Program-made: the position numbers and the translations under genes
Part shown: positions 57,422 to 64,000 of the stretch, in pieces
Layout: each line of letters begins with the position of its first letter
Position numbering within the stretch: position 1 is the stretch's first letter
Origin: Archangiaceae bacterium
Lineage (GTDB): Bacteria > Myxococcota > Myxococcia > Myxococcales > Myxococcaceae
Reading direction: 5' to 3'
Assembly: GCA_016714225.1 (NCBI GenBank)
Contig: JADJNS010000010.1
Span: 343,790-407,789 of the forward strand
Length of the DNA: 64,000 bases
Notes under the pieces: model-generated
Seen by the model: only the letters and a program-made list of their open reading frames with translations
What the model was told of the DNA's origin: nothing
Databases searched by the model: none

Positions 57422-58105
57422 TCACAGCCCGAGGTACTTCAGCAGCGCGCCGAGGTCTTCATCGCTCAGCCGCTCGAGGCCGAACGGGGGCATGTTGCCG
57501 CCCACGCCGAAGAACTGCCCGTGCCGCACCTTCTCGATGAACACCAGTGAAGGTTCGACGCCGGGAAAAATCTGGGCGTACTCGTCTTTCACCTCGGGCA
57601 GCACCGAGGCCAGCGCGCTGTTGGCGCCCTGCCCGGTGTGCAGCTCGCCGTGGCAGTCTCGGCAGGCCGAGGCGTAGACCTGCTCGCCGCGGGCACCGTC
57701 GCCGCGCGGCACGTCGGCGAGGTTCGCCACCACCGTGTACGGCCTCGCGTCGGCCGGGCCACTCAGCGACGCGAGGTACTCGTAGAGCGCCTTCGAGCGC
57801 GGTTCGCCGGCCTCGAACGCCTTCGGCCCGCGCATGAAGTAGACGTAGCAGAACGACGCCGCGTCGATGAGCCGCGGGGAGTTGCCGCCCCAGTAGCTCG
57901 GCCGCTCGGTGACGCCGGCGAGCGGGTGCCCCGAGAGCTGCCGCGCGTCGGAGTCGGTGGTGGCGTGGCAGGTCGCGCACGACCAGGTGTTGAACTTGCT
58001 GCCGCTGAACTGCGAGTCGTGGAACAGCTGGTCGCCGTAGCCCTGCGCCGAGAGCTGGCAGCCGCTCAAGCCGAGCAGGGTGAGGCTGAAGAGCGCGCGG
58101 GTCAT
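57422..58105 (-). CDS. Diheme c-type cytochrome lipoprotein
   Basis: 227 residues with a lipoprotein signal (LLGLSGC). There are two heme-attachment motifs, CATCH (about residue 43) and CRDCH (about 148), plus Met candidates such as GGNMPPF for axial ligation. The protein should reside outside the cytoplasmic membrane and carry electrons. Its ATG overlaps the stop of the YVTN-propeller gene (ATGA), implying that the two work together. It resembles small two-domain cytochromes; the redox partner is not in the window. Confidence 0.9.
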   Translation of the reverse strand: MTRALFSLTLLGLSGCQLSAQGYGDQLFHDSQFSGSKFNTWSCATCHATTDSDARQLSGHPLAGVTERPSYWGGNSPRLIDAASFCYVYFMRGPKAFEAGEPRSKALYEYLASLSGPADARPYTVVANLADVPRGDGARGEQVYASACRDCHGELHTGQGANSALASVLPEVKDEYAQIFPGVEPSLVFIEKVRHGQFFGVGGNMPPFGLERLSDEDLGALLKYLGL

Positions 58106-59319
58106 GGCCGAATCGTCCCCACCCAGTCGGGGAAGACGCCGACGTTGGTGCTGCTGACGACGGCTCCGCTCGCGGCGTCGAGAATCAGCACCGAGCCGGG
58201 GCCGCTGTGGTCACCCTCGCAGACCGCGGCGAGGTGGGTGGCGTCGAGCACCGTGACCTGGTGCACGGCGAGGCAGCGGTCGTGGGGCAGGGCGATGAGC
58301 CGCTCTTCCTGCCCGGTGGTGGGGTTCAGCACCGAGATGCGGTCGTCGCCCTGGTGGGGAATGAACACCGCCGTGCCGTCGAGGCTCACGTCGCCGAGCA
58401 GCGGGTTGCCACCGACCAGCGCGGTGCGGGCCGGGTCCATCATCAGCGTGGCCGCGTTCAGCACCCGCACCTCGCCCTTGGTCAGGCACGACACGAACAC
58501 GTCGCCGGTCTGCGGGTGCACGGTGACGCCGTACGGGTTGTAGGTGGCGGTGTAGGCGGTGCCGGCGTTCGAGGCGACGGGTATGCGCGTCACCGGAAAG
58601 CCGTCGGTGGTCATGTCGAGCACCGCGACCTCGTCGGAGTAGCAGGCCACGTAGAGGCGCCTGCCGTCGGGCGAGAAGCGCACCCCGTGCGGCGCGGCGC
58701 AGGTGCGCACCATTGCGATGCGCTCGAGGGTCTCGGCGTCGAGAATCGCGATGCGCGCGTCGGGGTCGGGCGCGGTGCCGCGCGCCGCCTCGGAGATGCG
58801 CAAGAGGTCGTAGTGCGAGACCGCCAGCCGCTTGCCGTCGGGGCTGAGGGCGAGGTCTCCGGGGTTGCGGTCGACGCGCGCCACCGCCTCGACGCGGTTG
58901 TCGGCGGTGCTGAGCTTGAGCACCTGGCCGTCGACCGAGCCGGTGCCGTGCGCTCCGTGCGGGCCGCTGCCGGTGCCGGGCGCGAACTGCGAGAGCCCGG
59001 TGTACCAGTGCTTGCCGTCGGTCGAGACGGCGGCGTGGTGCGGCGCTTCGATTTCCACCGGGTTCAGGCCCACCGGCGCGCGCGCGAGCTCGGGGAGCGT
59101 GGCCTGCCCGACCTGGCTCAGGTCGATGAGGCTGACGGTGTCTTCGCGGCTGTTGGTGATGAGCAGCCGCCCCTGGCCCACCCCGGGGTACGTCGAGCGC
59201 TCGGGCCACTTCGCCTCGGAAGAGAAGACCAGCGCCGGCGCGGGCGACGCCGGGTCAGAGCTCGGGCGGCACGCGGCGAGCGCGGCGAGGCCCACTGCGG
59301 TGACGAGGCGCGCGTTCAC
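58102..59319 (-). CDS. YVTN/lactonase-like beta-propeller lipoprotein
   Basis: 405 residues from a GTG at 59319. A lipoprotein signal (VGLAALAAC) is followed by a seven-bladed-propeller-type sequence with repeated units such as GDLALSPDGKRLAVSHYD, HGVRFSPDGRRLYVACYSD and GVTVHPQTGDVFVSCLTKG. Proteins of this type often accompany c-type cytochromes or copper enzymes. It is coupled at both ends, GTGA with the gene at 59316 and ATGA with the cytochrome. The function is inferred as an extracytoplasmic binding or scaffold protein. Confidence 0.88.
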   Translation of the reverse strand: MNARLVTAVGLAALAACRPSSDPASPAPALVFSSEAKWPERSTYPGVGQGRLLITNSREDTVSLIDLSQVGQATLPELARAPVGLNPVEIEAPHHAAVSTDGKHWYTGLSQFAPGTGSGPHGAHGTGSVDGQVLKLSTADNRVEAVARVDRNPGDLALSPDGKRLAVSHYDLLRISEAARGTAPDPDARIAILDAETLERIAMVRTCAAPHGVRFSPDGRRLYVACYSDEVAVLDMTTDGFPVTRIPVASNAGTAYTATYNPYGVTVHPQTGDVFVSCLTKGEVRVLNAATLMMDPARTALVGGNPLLGDVSLDGTAVFIPHQGDDRISVLNPTTGQEERLIALPHDRCLAVHQVTVLDATHLAAVCEGDHSGPGSVLILDAASGAVVSSTNVGVFPDWVGTIRP

Positions 59320-59867
59320 GGGCTGATGCTGAACGAGAGCGCGCCCGAGGTTCGGTACGGGCCTTCGGTGATGCGGTTCTCGGTGAGGTACGCCGACTGC
59401 GCGGTGACCTGGCGCGCGCCGGTGCCGGCGGTGAGCTTCGCCCAGACGTCGGCCGGGGGAGTCCACTCGTTGCGGGTGCTGATCATCTCGACCGGGCACT
59501 GCTCGCCCGGCACCGCGAACTTGAACCAGAAGATGCTGCCGGTGACCGGGGGCAGGTGCGCCCAGGCCTCGGAGTAGACGAGGCCGCGGTACCACGGCAC
59601 CGCGGGCGGCGAGCGCGGCTGGGGCGGCGCGGCCTTTGCGGTGAGCGTCGAGCTCCACCTGAGCGTGGGCACCGGGCTCTTGGGCAGCGTGGCGCCTTCG
59701 GCGAGGTCGAGCCTGGGCGCCTTGGCGTCGTCGGCGGTGGCGCGCGACTCGGCGTCGACCATGGTGAGGTACGCCTCGTCGCTCGCCTTGCCCTCGTACT
59801 GGGGCTCGGGGCACTTGCTCGAGCACGCCGTGAAGACCAGCCCGGTGATGAAGAGAAGCCAGCGCAT
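59316..59867 (-). CDS. Lipoprotein of electron-transfer operon
   Basis: 183 residues from the ATG at 59867 (MRWLLFITGLVFTAC lipoprotein signal). Beyond a charged linker the C-terminal ~110 residues look all-beta, with Trp/Phe/Tyr-rich strands (IFWFKFAVPGEQCPVEM, WAHLPPVTGS). Besides the lipobox Cys there are only two more, at SSKC and EQC. Its stop overlaps the YVTN gene start. I do not recognise a family; context suggests a partner of the propeller and cytochrome. Confidence 0.75.
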   Translation of the reverse strand: MRWLLFITGLVFTACSSKCPEPQYEGKASDEAYLTMVDAESRATADDAKAPRLDLAEGATLPKSPVPTLRWSSTLTAKAAPPQPRSPPAVPWYRGLVYSEAWAHLPPVTGSIFWFKFAVPGEQCPVEMISTRNEWTPPADVWAKLTAGTGARQVTAQSAYLTENRITEGPYRTSGALSFSISP

Positions 59868-59946
59868 CGTCGAGAGCCTCGAGCTGAAGGTCCCATCGCG
59901 CGGCCGACGGGGCATGACACTCATCTATCCCAGTTGGGTGCGGCAG

Positions 59947-60750
59947 TCAGTGGCAGGCCTCGGGCGGCACGTCTCCGATGGCCACGGTGGTGCTGAGCGC
60001 CCAGCTCGAGGTGCGGTTCTGGGTGACCGGCACCATCGCCTGCAGCCCGAAACGGAACCGGCCGGCGCGCGCGCTGGCTGCGCCCCCGATGCTGAAGCGC
60101 GTGCCCACCGGAGCAGAAGGGTGGGGGATGAGCACGATGACCGGTGCGGCGAGCAGCTCGAGGGTGAGCCACGAGCCGAGCTGGCGGCCGAGCGACGCGG
60201 TGAGCGGCAGGTCGAGCAGGTCGTGCGGTGCGATGATGCTCTGGTGGTGATGCTGGCCGTGCATGCCGAGGGGTATGGCCCCGCGCAGCATCACCGACGC
60301 CGAGAAGAGGAGGCCGTCTTCGAGGTGCCGGGCGGCGACGGTCGGCGCCAGCATGATGTGGGCGGTGCCGAAGCCATGCGGGCCGTCGCCGGTGGGCCAC
60401 ATCGAGGCCAGCGCGTAGGTGAAGTCGCCGGTCTGCCAGCCCGCCTCGGTGAAGAGGTCTCCCAGGCCGGCTTGCGGCTGCGCCGAGACCTCGACGCGCG
60501 CGATGGGCAGCGCGACCGAGAGGAAGGGGCCATCGGTGAAGCCGATGCGCGCGGCAGGGGTGAGCACCTCGAAGTTGCCGGTGCGGCCCGCGGCGAGGGT
60601 GCCGCCCGAGACCGAGGCGGTGGCCGCCGCGTCGTAGCGGAGCGAGAGCGCACCGAAGAGCAGCAGCGTCAGCACGGCCGCGACGAGTAACGCGCCACCG
60701 TGTCCACCGCCTGCGGTGAGATGTCGCGGGCGAGCATCGAGACCGAGCAT
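59947..60750 (-). CDS. Predicted outer-membrane beta-barrel-like protein, first gene of operon
   Basis: 267 residues from an ATG at 60750 that lies at the edge of repeat copy A. Upstream in-frame sequence is entirely repeat, so the native 5' end may have been altered by its insertion. After a hydrophobic N-terminal helix (LLVAAVLTLLLFGALSL), alternating strand-like segments suggest a barrel. A His-rich MHGQHHHQS loop and a C-terminal PPEACH are notable and could bind metal. It lies 79 bases upstream of the lipoprotein at 59867. The function is uncertain. Confidence 0.65.
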   Translation of the reverse strand: MLGLDARPRHLTAGGGHGGALLVAAVLTLLLFGALSLRYDAAATASVSGGTLAAGRTGNFEVLTPAARIGFTDGPFLSVALPIARVEVSAQPQAGLGDLFTEAGWQTGDFTYALASMWPTGDGPHGFGTAHIMLAPTVAARHLEDGLLFSASVMLRGAIPLGMHGQHHHQSIIAPHDLLDLPLTASLGRQLGSWLTLELLAAPVIVLIPHPSAPVGTRFSIGGAASARAGRFRFGLQAMVPVTQNRTSSWALSTTVAIGDVPPEACH

Positions 60751-60939
60751 GGTGAGCCCGTCGAACCATGCCGTCGCTCGTCGAAGGCTGTGCAGCACAT
60801 ATTCCATCGTATTGCTGCGCGACGCTCTGCTGCTTGAGGCATGGAGTATGCGTTGCGTCGCGTTCCAGCGGCGACGTCACCCGTTCGACTTCGAGGAGGA
60901 CCTGCGGTCCTCCTCTTCGCTCAGAGAGTGACAGTCTTG
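60738..60939 (+). repeat. Dispersed intergenic repeat, copy A (tandem unit 1)
   Basis: First of two direct units with a 202-bp period. It runs from CGAGACCGAGCATGGTG to CTCAGAGAGTGACAGTCTTG. GTCGAAC near the left pairs with GTTCGAC near the right. ATATTCCAT pairs with ATGGAGTAT. GAGGAGGACC-TGC-GGTCCTCCTC forms a perfect 10-bp hairpin. It overlaps the presumed start of the minus-strand gene at 60750. Confidence 0.9.
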
Positions 60940-61131
60940 CGAGACCGAGCATGGTGAGCCCGTCGAACCATGCCGTCGCCCGTCGAAGGCTGTGCAGCAC
61001 ATGCTCCATCGTATTGCTGCGCGACGCTCTGCTGTTTGAGGCATGGAGTATGCGTTGCGTCGCGTTCCAGCGGCGACGTCACCCGTTCGACTTCGAGGAG
61101 GACCTGCGGTCCTCCTCTCCGCTCAGGGTGC
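60940..61131 (+). repeat. Dispersed intergenic repeat, copy B (tandem unit 2)
   Basis: Nearly identical to copy A: about five to eight differences over ~190 bp, among them GCTCGTCG to GCCCGTCG, ATATTCC to ATGCTCC and TTCGCTCAGAGAG to CCGCTCAGGG. Its right end stops about ten bases before the stop codon (61142) of the response-regulator gene, which runs on the opposite strand. Confidence 0.9.
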
Positions 61132-61141
61132 TCGGCGCTCT

Positions 61142-61684
61142 TCACCGTCGAGGCGGGTGCTTCTGCAGCTTTCGCTGCAGCGACCGGCGGTGCACGCCGA
61201 GCCGGCGCGCGGCCTCGGAGATGTTGCCCTCGCAGTCGGTGAGCACGCGGTTGATGTGCTCCCACTCGGTGCGGGCGAGCGACGGGGTCACCGGCTCGTC
61301 GGCCGCAGCGTTCTTGCCCTCGAGCGCGGCGAGCACCTGGTCGGCGTCGGCGGGCTTGGTCAGGTAGTTCACCGCGCCCAGCCGCACCGCCTCGACGGCG
61401 TTGGCGATGCTGCCGTAGCCGGTGAGCACGACGATGCGGGTGGTCTCGTCGACCGCCTTCAGCTCACGCACCACGTCGAGGCCCGACGCGCCGGGCATGC
61501 GCAGGTCGACCACCGCCAGCTCGGGGCTCTCGGCCCTGGCGAGCTCGAGCGCGGCCGCGCCGTCGGCGGCGGTGCGCACGTCGAGGCCGCGGTCAGAGAA
61601 CGCCCGCGCGAGCCGATTGCGCAGGGCCTCGTCGTCGTCGACCACCAGAATCGAGCGTGCCGTCACTGCGGCGACGCTAAGCAC
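61142..61684 (-). CDS. RegA/PrrA-type response regulator
   Basis: 180 residues from a GTG at 61684, preceded by GAGGCGAGCG. The receiver domain has DDD pocket residues (ILVVDDDEALR) and phospho-Asp 60 in VVDLRMPG. The C-terminus is a Fis-like helix-turn-helix (INRVLTDCEGNISEAARRLG then VHRRSLQRKLQKH) that is nearly diagnostic for RegA/PrrA/ActR. The partner kinase gene overlaps its start by eight bases. RegA-type regulators adjust respiratory and redox genes in response to quinone status. Confidence 0.9.
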   Translation of the reverse strand: MLSVAAVTARSILVVDDDEALRNRLARAFSDRGLDVRTAADGAAALELARAESPELAVVDLRMPGASGLDVVRELKAVDETTRIVVLTGYGSIANAVEAVRLGAVNYLTKPADADQVLAALEGKNAAADEPVTPSLARTEWEHINRVLTDCEGNISEAARRLGVHRRSLQRKLQKHPPRR

Positions 61685-62903
61685 CGCTCGCCTCGAGGCG
61701 CGTGCGGCGATTCGTCGCAGGCACGGTCAGCGTGACGCGGGTACCTCGCGCGGGGCGCGAGTCGATGCGCAGCGTGCCGCCGGCCTGCTCGACCACCGAG
61801 CGCGCGAGGAACACGCCCAGGCCCATGCCGGCGCCGGGCTCGCGGGTGGTGAAGAAGGGCTCGCCGATGTGGGCGAGCAGGTCTTCGCGAATGCCCGGGC
61901 CGTCGTCGTGAACGGTGAGCTCGATGGAGCCCGAGCGCTCTTGTGCGCGCACGCGCACCGGCCGCCCCGGAGCGGCCTTGAGCCCGTTGTCGACCACGCT
62001 CTTGAGGGCCTGCACGAGCGCGCGGCGTGGCCCGACCAGGGCGAGGCCGGGCGGCGTGTCGAGCTGCACGGTCTCGGTCGCGCCCAGCTCGGCGGCCACC
62101 TGCGCTGCCCAGTCGCGCACCGAGAGCGGCTCGAGCGCCTCACCCGGAGCGAGCCCGCTGTCGGAGGCGAGCTGGGCGAGAATCGCGCGGCAGCGGTCGA
62201 CCTCGCTGCGCACCAGCGCGGCGTCTTTGCGGCTGGTGGCGTCGCTGGCCTGGCGCTCGAGCTCGCGCGCCACCACCGCGATGGTCGAGAGCGGCGTCGA
62301 GAGCTCGTGCGCAGCGCCGGTCGCCAGGGTGGCGAGCGAGGCGAGGCGGCGGGTGCGCGCCAGCTGCCGCTCGCGCTGGGTGAGGGCGTGCGAGACGCGG
62401 CCGGTGAAGTACACGATGAAGCCGGCGGCGACGGTGAAGGCGACCCACATGCCCTTGAGGTGCAGGCCCATCATCTGCTGGTGCTCGGCGGCCGGCACCG
62501 GGCTCACCACGTAGAGCAGGCCGAGCAGGGTGGCGGCGAGCACGGCGAGCGCCCAGCTCCAGGCGGCTTCGAGCACCACGGCGCCGAGCGCGATGTAGAC
62601 GAGGTAGAGAAAGCTGAACGGGTTGGTGGGGCCGCCGGTGAAGTAGAGCAGGGCCGAGAAGAGGGCGACGTCGAGGGTGAGCGCGACGCGCAGCACCCAC
62701 GGGCGCACCAGGCCGCGGCGGCGCAGCGCCTCGCCCCACGCGTTGCTGAGCAGGCCGAGCCCGAGCACCAGCCCGACCTGGGGCCACTGAATGTCGAGGC
62801 CCAGCATCGCGACGCACAGGCCGAGCAGCAGCAGCTGACCCAGCGTCGCGCCCCACCGCAGCTTCAGCAGCCAGGTGAAGTGAATGTGCTCGGGGCCCTC
62901 CAT
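61677..62903 (-). CDS. RegB/PrrB-type redox sensor histidine kinase
   Basis: 408 residues from the ATG at 62903. About six membrane helices contain GGPTNPFSFLY (90-100), the quinone-binding loop signature of RegB. The kinase core shows phospho-His 199 in ATGAAHELSTPLSTIAVVA, then VDRCRAIL with Cys 238. I recall that RegB has its redox-active Cys in an RCR-type segment of this region, so this may be the equivalent. The ATPase part has DDGPGI and GAGMGLGVFLA. It is followed by the RegA-like gene and preceded by the lipoprotein at 62926, all likely one operon. Confidence 0.92.
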   Translation of the reverse strand: MEGPEHIHFTWLLKLRWGATLGQLLLLGLCVAMLGLDIQWPQVGLVLGLGLLSNAWGEALRRRGLVRPWVLRVALTLDVALFSALLYFTGGPTNPFSFLYLVYIALGAVVLEAAWSWALAVLAATLLGLLYVVSPVPAAEHQQMMGLHLKGMWVAFTVAAGFIVYFTGRVSHALTQRERQLARTRRLASLATLATGAAHELSTPLSTIAVVARELERQASDATSRKDAALVRSEVDRCRAILAQLASDSGLAPGEALEPLSVRDWAAQVAAELGATETVQLDTPPGLALVGPRRALVQALKSVVDNGLKAAPGRPVRVRAQERSGSIELTVHDDGPGIREDLLAHIGEPFFTTREPGAGMGLGVFLARSVVEQAGGTLRIDSRPARGTRVTLTVPATNRRTRLEASGA

Positions 62904-62925
62904 CGTGGCCCTCTTATCGCTCTGG

Positions 62926-63654
62926 TCAGGGTGCGCGGTAGCCCGGGAACCCGGCGAGCAGCTCGAATTCACCCGTCGGCGTGACGTGCACGATGTCGAA
63001 GCCGCGAAAAATCACCCGGCCACCCAGGCGCGAGCGCATCTCCCAGTCGAAGGTGAACCAGCCGTCGCCGTTGTCGGCCGAGCCGGTGAGCGCCACCACC
63101 TGGGTGCCGATGAAAATCTTCCGAATCACGCCGATCATGTTGCTGATGGCGGCCGGGTCGCGGTGGTCGTTGGTCGGGTCGACGTACCGGCCGTCGGCCG
63201 CCCACGCGGCGCGCAGCAGCGCGAGCCGGCCGGTGTCGTCGTCGAGGTTCCACGCCTGGTCGTAGTAGAGGTTCTGCCAAGAGCGGCCGTCGCCCGGCAT
63301 CGGGCCGCGCAGCTCGACCGCGCGGGTCACCCGGTCGGCTTCGCTGCGCTGCATGAACAGCACCCGCCCGTCGTCGAGCATCAGCACGCTCACGTCGTGG
63401 TGGCGCATCACCCGCGTCTTGGCGCCAGGGACGATTTCGGCGAGCTGCGCGGCGGCCTGCGCCGCGCCCTTCACGGTGTCGGGCGCCTCGGCGCGGTGCA
63501 CGGTGGCGTCGTCGGCGAGCAGCGGCAGCACCGAGGCCGGCGTGGCGGTGCGGGTGACGATGAGGTCCGCCAGGCGCAGGTCGGCGTTGCCACGCAGCGC
63601 GTTCGAGCCGCAGGCAGACAGCGCGAGCAACGACAGCAGCGTGACCGTGCGCAT
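62926..63654 (-). CDS. Lipoprotein with NTF2/SnoaL-like domains
   Basis: 242 residues from the ATG at 63654 (MRTVTLLSLLALSAC lipoprotein signal). The C-terminal part (WAADGRYVDPTNDHRDP, IGVIRKIFIG, FDWEMRSRLGGRVIF, RGFDIVHVTPTGEFELLAGF) has the SnoaL/NTF2-like pattern. The N-terminal part (LRLADLIVTRTATPASVLPL, RVLFMQRSEADRVTRAV) may be a second copy. It sits 22 bases before the RegB-like kinase. It may be a periplasmic partner of the sensor; this is inference only. Confidence 0.8.
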   Translation of the reverse strand: MRTVTLLSLLALSACGSNALRGNADLRLADLIVTRTATPASVLPLLADDATVHRAEAPDTVKGAAQAAAQLAEIVPGAKTRVMRHHDVSVLMLDDGRVLFMQRSEADRVTRAVELRGPMPGDGRSWQNLYYDQAWNLDDDTGRLALLRAAWAADGRYVDPTNDHRDPAAISNMIGVIRKIFIGTQVVALTGSADNGDGWFTFDWEMRSRLGGRVIFRGFDIVHVTPTGEFELLAGFPGYRAP

Positions 63655-63684
63655 GCGGCGGCGACTGTGGCATGCACGCAGGCC

Positions 63685-64000
63685 ATGCGCATCAGCGTCT
63701 TCGTGGGGCTCACCATCGACGGCTTCATCGCGCGAGACGACGGCAGCCTCGACTACCTCGCGCCGTTCGAGGGCGTCGAGGCCGGGTACGTCGAGCTCAT
63801 GAAGTCGGTCGACGCGCTGGTCGTCGGCCGTACCACCTGGGAGACCGTGCAGTCGTTTCCCCAGTGGCCGTACGAGGGAAAGCGGGTGGTCGTGCTGACG
63901 CACCGTGCGCTCGAGGCGCGGCACGGTGAGGCGGTGCATGCTGGTGCGCTCGCTGGGCTGATGAAGCGGCTCGAGGGCGAAGGCGTGCGGCACGTCTATC
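63685..64000 (+). CDS. DHFR/RibD C-terminal family protein, 3' end cut by window edge
   Basis: The first 105 codons, from the ATG at 63685 divergent from 63654. MRISVFVGLTIDGFIARDDG, VDALVVGRTTWETVQSFPQW and GKRVVVLTHRAL follow the reductase fold of the RibD C-terminal/dihydrofolate-reductase-like family used in many accessory enzymes. The reaction cannot be told without the rest. The separation from the divergent gene is only 30 bp. Confidence 0.85.
   Translation, partial: MRISVFVGLTIDGFIARDDGSLDYLAPFEGVEAGYVELMKSVDALVVGRTTWETVQSFPQWPYEGKRVVVLTHRALEARHGEAVHAGALAGLMKRLEGEGVRHVY

Noticed and set aside
60768..61367. Small proteins encoded by repeat copies A and B
   Set aside because: Translations of the repeat are not preserved between copies C, D and A/B in a way typical of protein selection, whereas pairing of arms is partly preserved.

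Overview
The window is GC-rich (roughly 70%) and has the hallmarks of a Myxococcota (myxobacterial or closely related) chromosome. These are many lipoproteins with Gly/Ala or Asp-Ala-Gly spacer tails, four proteins ending in a MYXO-CTERM-like tail (Gly-Cys-Gly-Cys, hydrophobic stretch, Arg cluster), many histidine kinases, an ECF-rich regulatory load and a Ser/Thr kinase with TPRs. I see no rRNA, tRNA, CRISPR array, phage or transposase gene, so it reads as ordinary chromosome rich in surface and regulatory genes.

Layout. 1-6.5 kb (minus): a hybrid histidine kinase cut by the left edge, a small secreted protein, an FG-GAP lipoprotein and a molybdopterin oxidoreductase. 6.6-10.2 kb (plus): a translationally coupled trio ending in pgi. 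12.1-14.5 kb (plus): a module of outer-membrane-like protein, ECF sigma factor and membrane TPR protein. 15.1-18.3 kb (minus): histidine kinase, STAS protein and REC-PP2C phosphatase, a partner-switching set. 18.5-27.7 kb: a catalase-like protein, a cyclic-nucleotide-domain protein, a frameshifted tail-anchored protein, a DUF2306-like membrane protein and lipoproteins. 27.8-31.5 kb (minus): a sigma-70-like factor overlapping a Ser/Thr kinase. 31.6-34.9 kb: a degenerate copper-monooxygenase-like lipoprotein and a second copy of the barrel/ECF sigma/TPR module. 34.9-48.4 kb: a beta-propeller lipoprotein, a large M11-like metalloprotease, an ArsR/SRPBCC pair, an EEP-family nuclease or phosphodiesterase, a MopE-repeat protein, a papain-like cysteine-peptidase candidate and a histidine kinase. 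48.5-56.1 kb: ThpR, small secreted proteins, a 1526-residue IPT/TIG-repeat surface protein and a VanY-like peptidase. 56.1-60.8 kb (minus): a tightly packed six-gene operon (barrel-like protein, lipoprotein, YVTN propeller, diheme cytochrome c, NagZ, four-Cys protein). 61.1-63.7 kb (minus): a RegB/RegA-like redox two-component operon led by an NTF2-like lipoprotein. The right edge cuts a DHFR/RibD-like gene.

Two things stand out. First, the barrel/ECF sigma/TPR module occurs twice, about 20 kb apart, and looks like a cell-surface signalling cassette. Second, a dispersed ~170-200 bp intergenic repeat occurs four times (one copy at 12.1 kb, one inverted at 18.3 kb, two in tandem at 60.7-61.1 kb). 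Its paired arms are partly preserved despite sequence change.

Most work appears to be at the cell envelope: sensing by kinases and sigma factors, exported proteases and adhesins, wall turnover by NagZ and VanY, and a small electron-transfer operon. Functions marked as inference rest on motif reading only.
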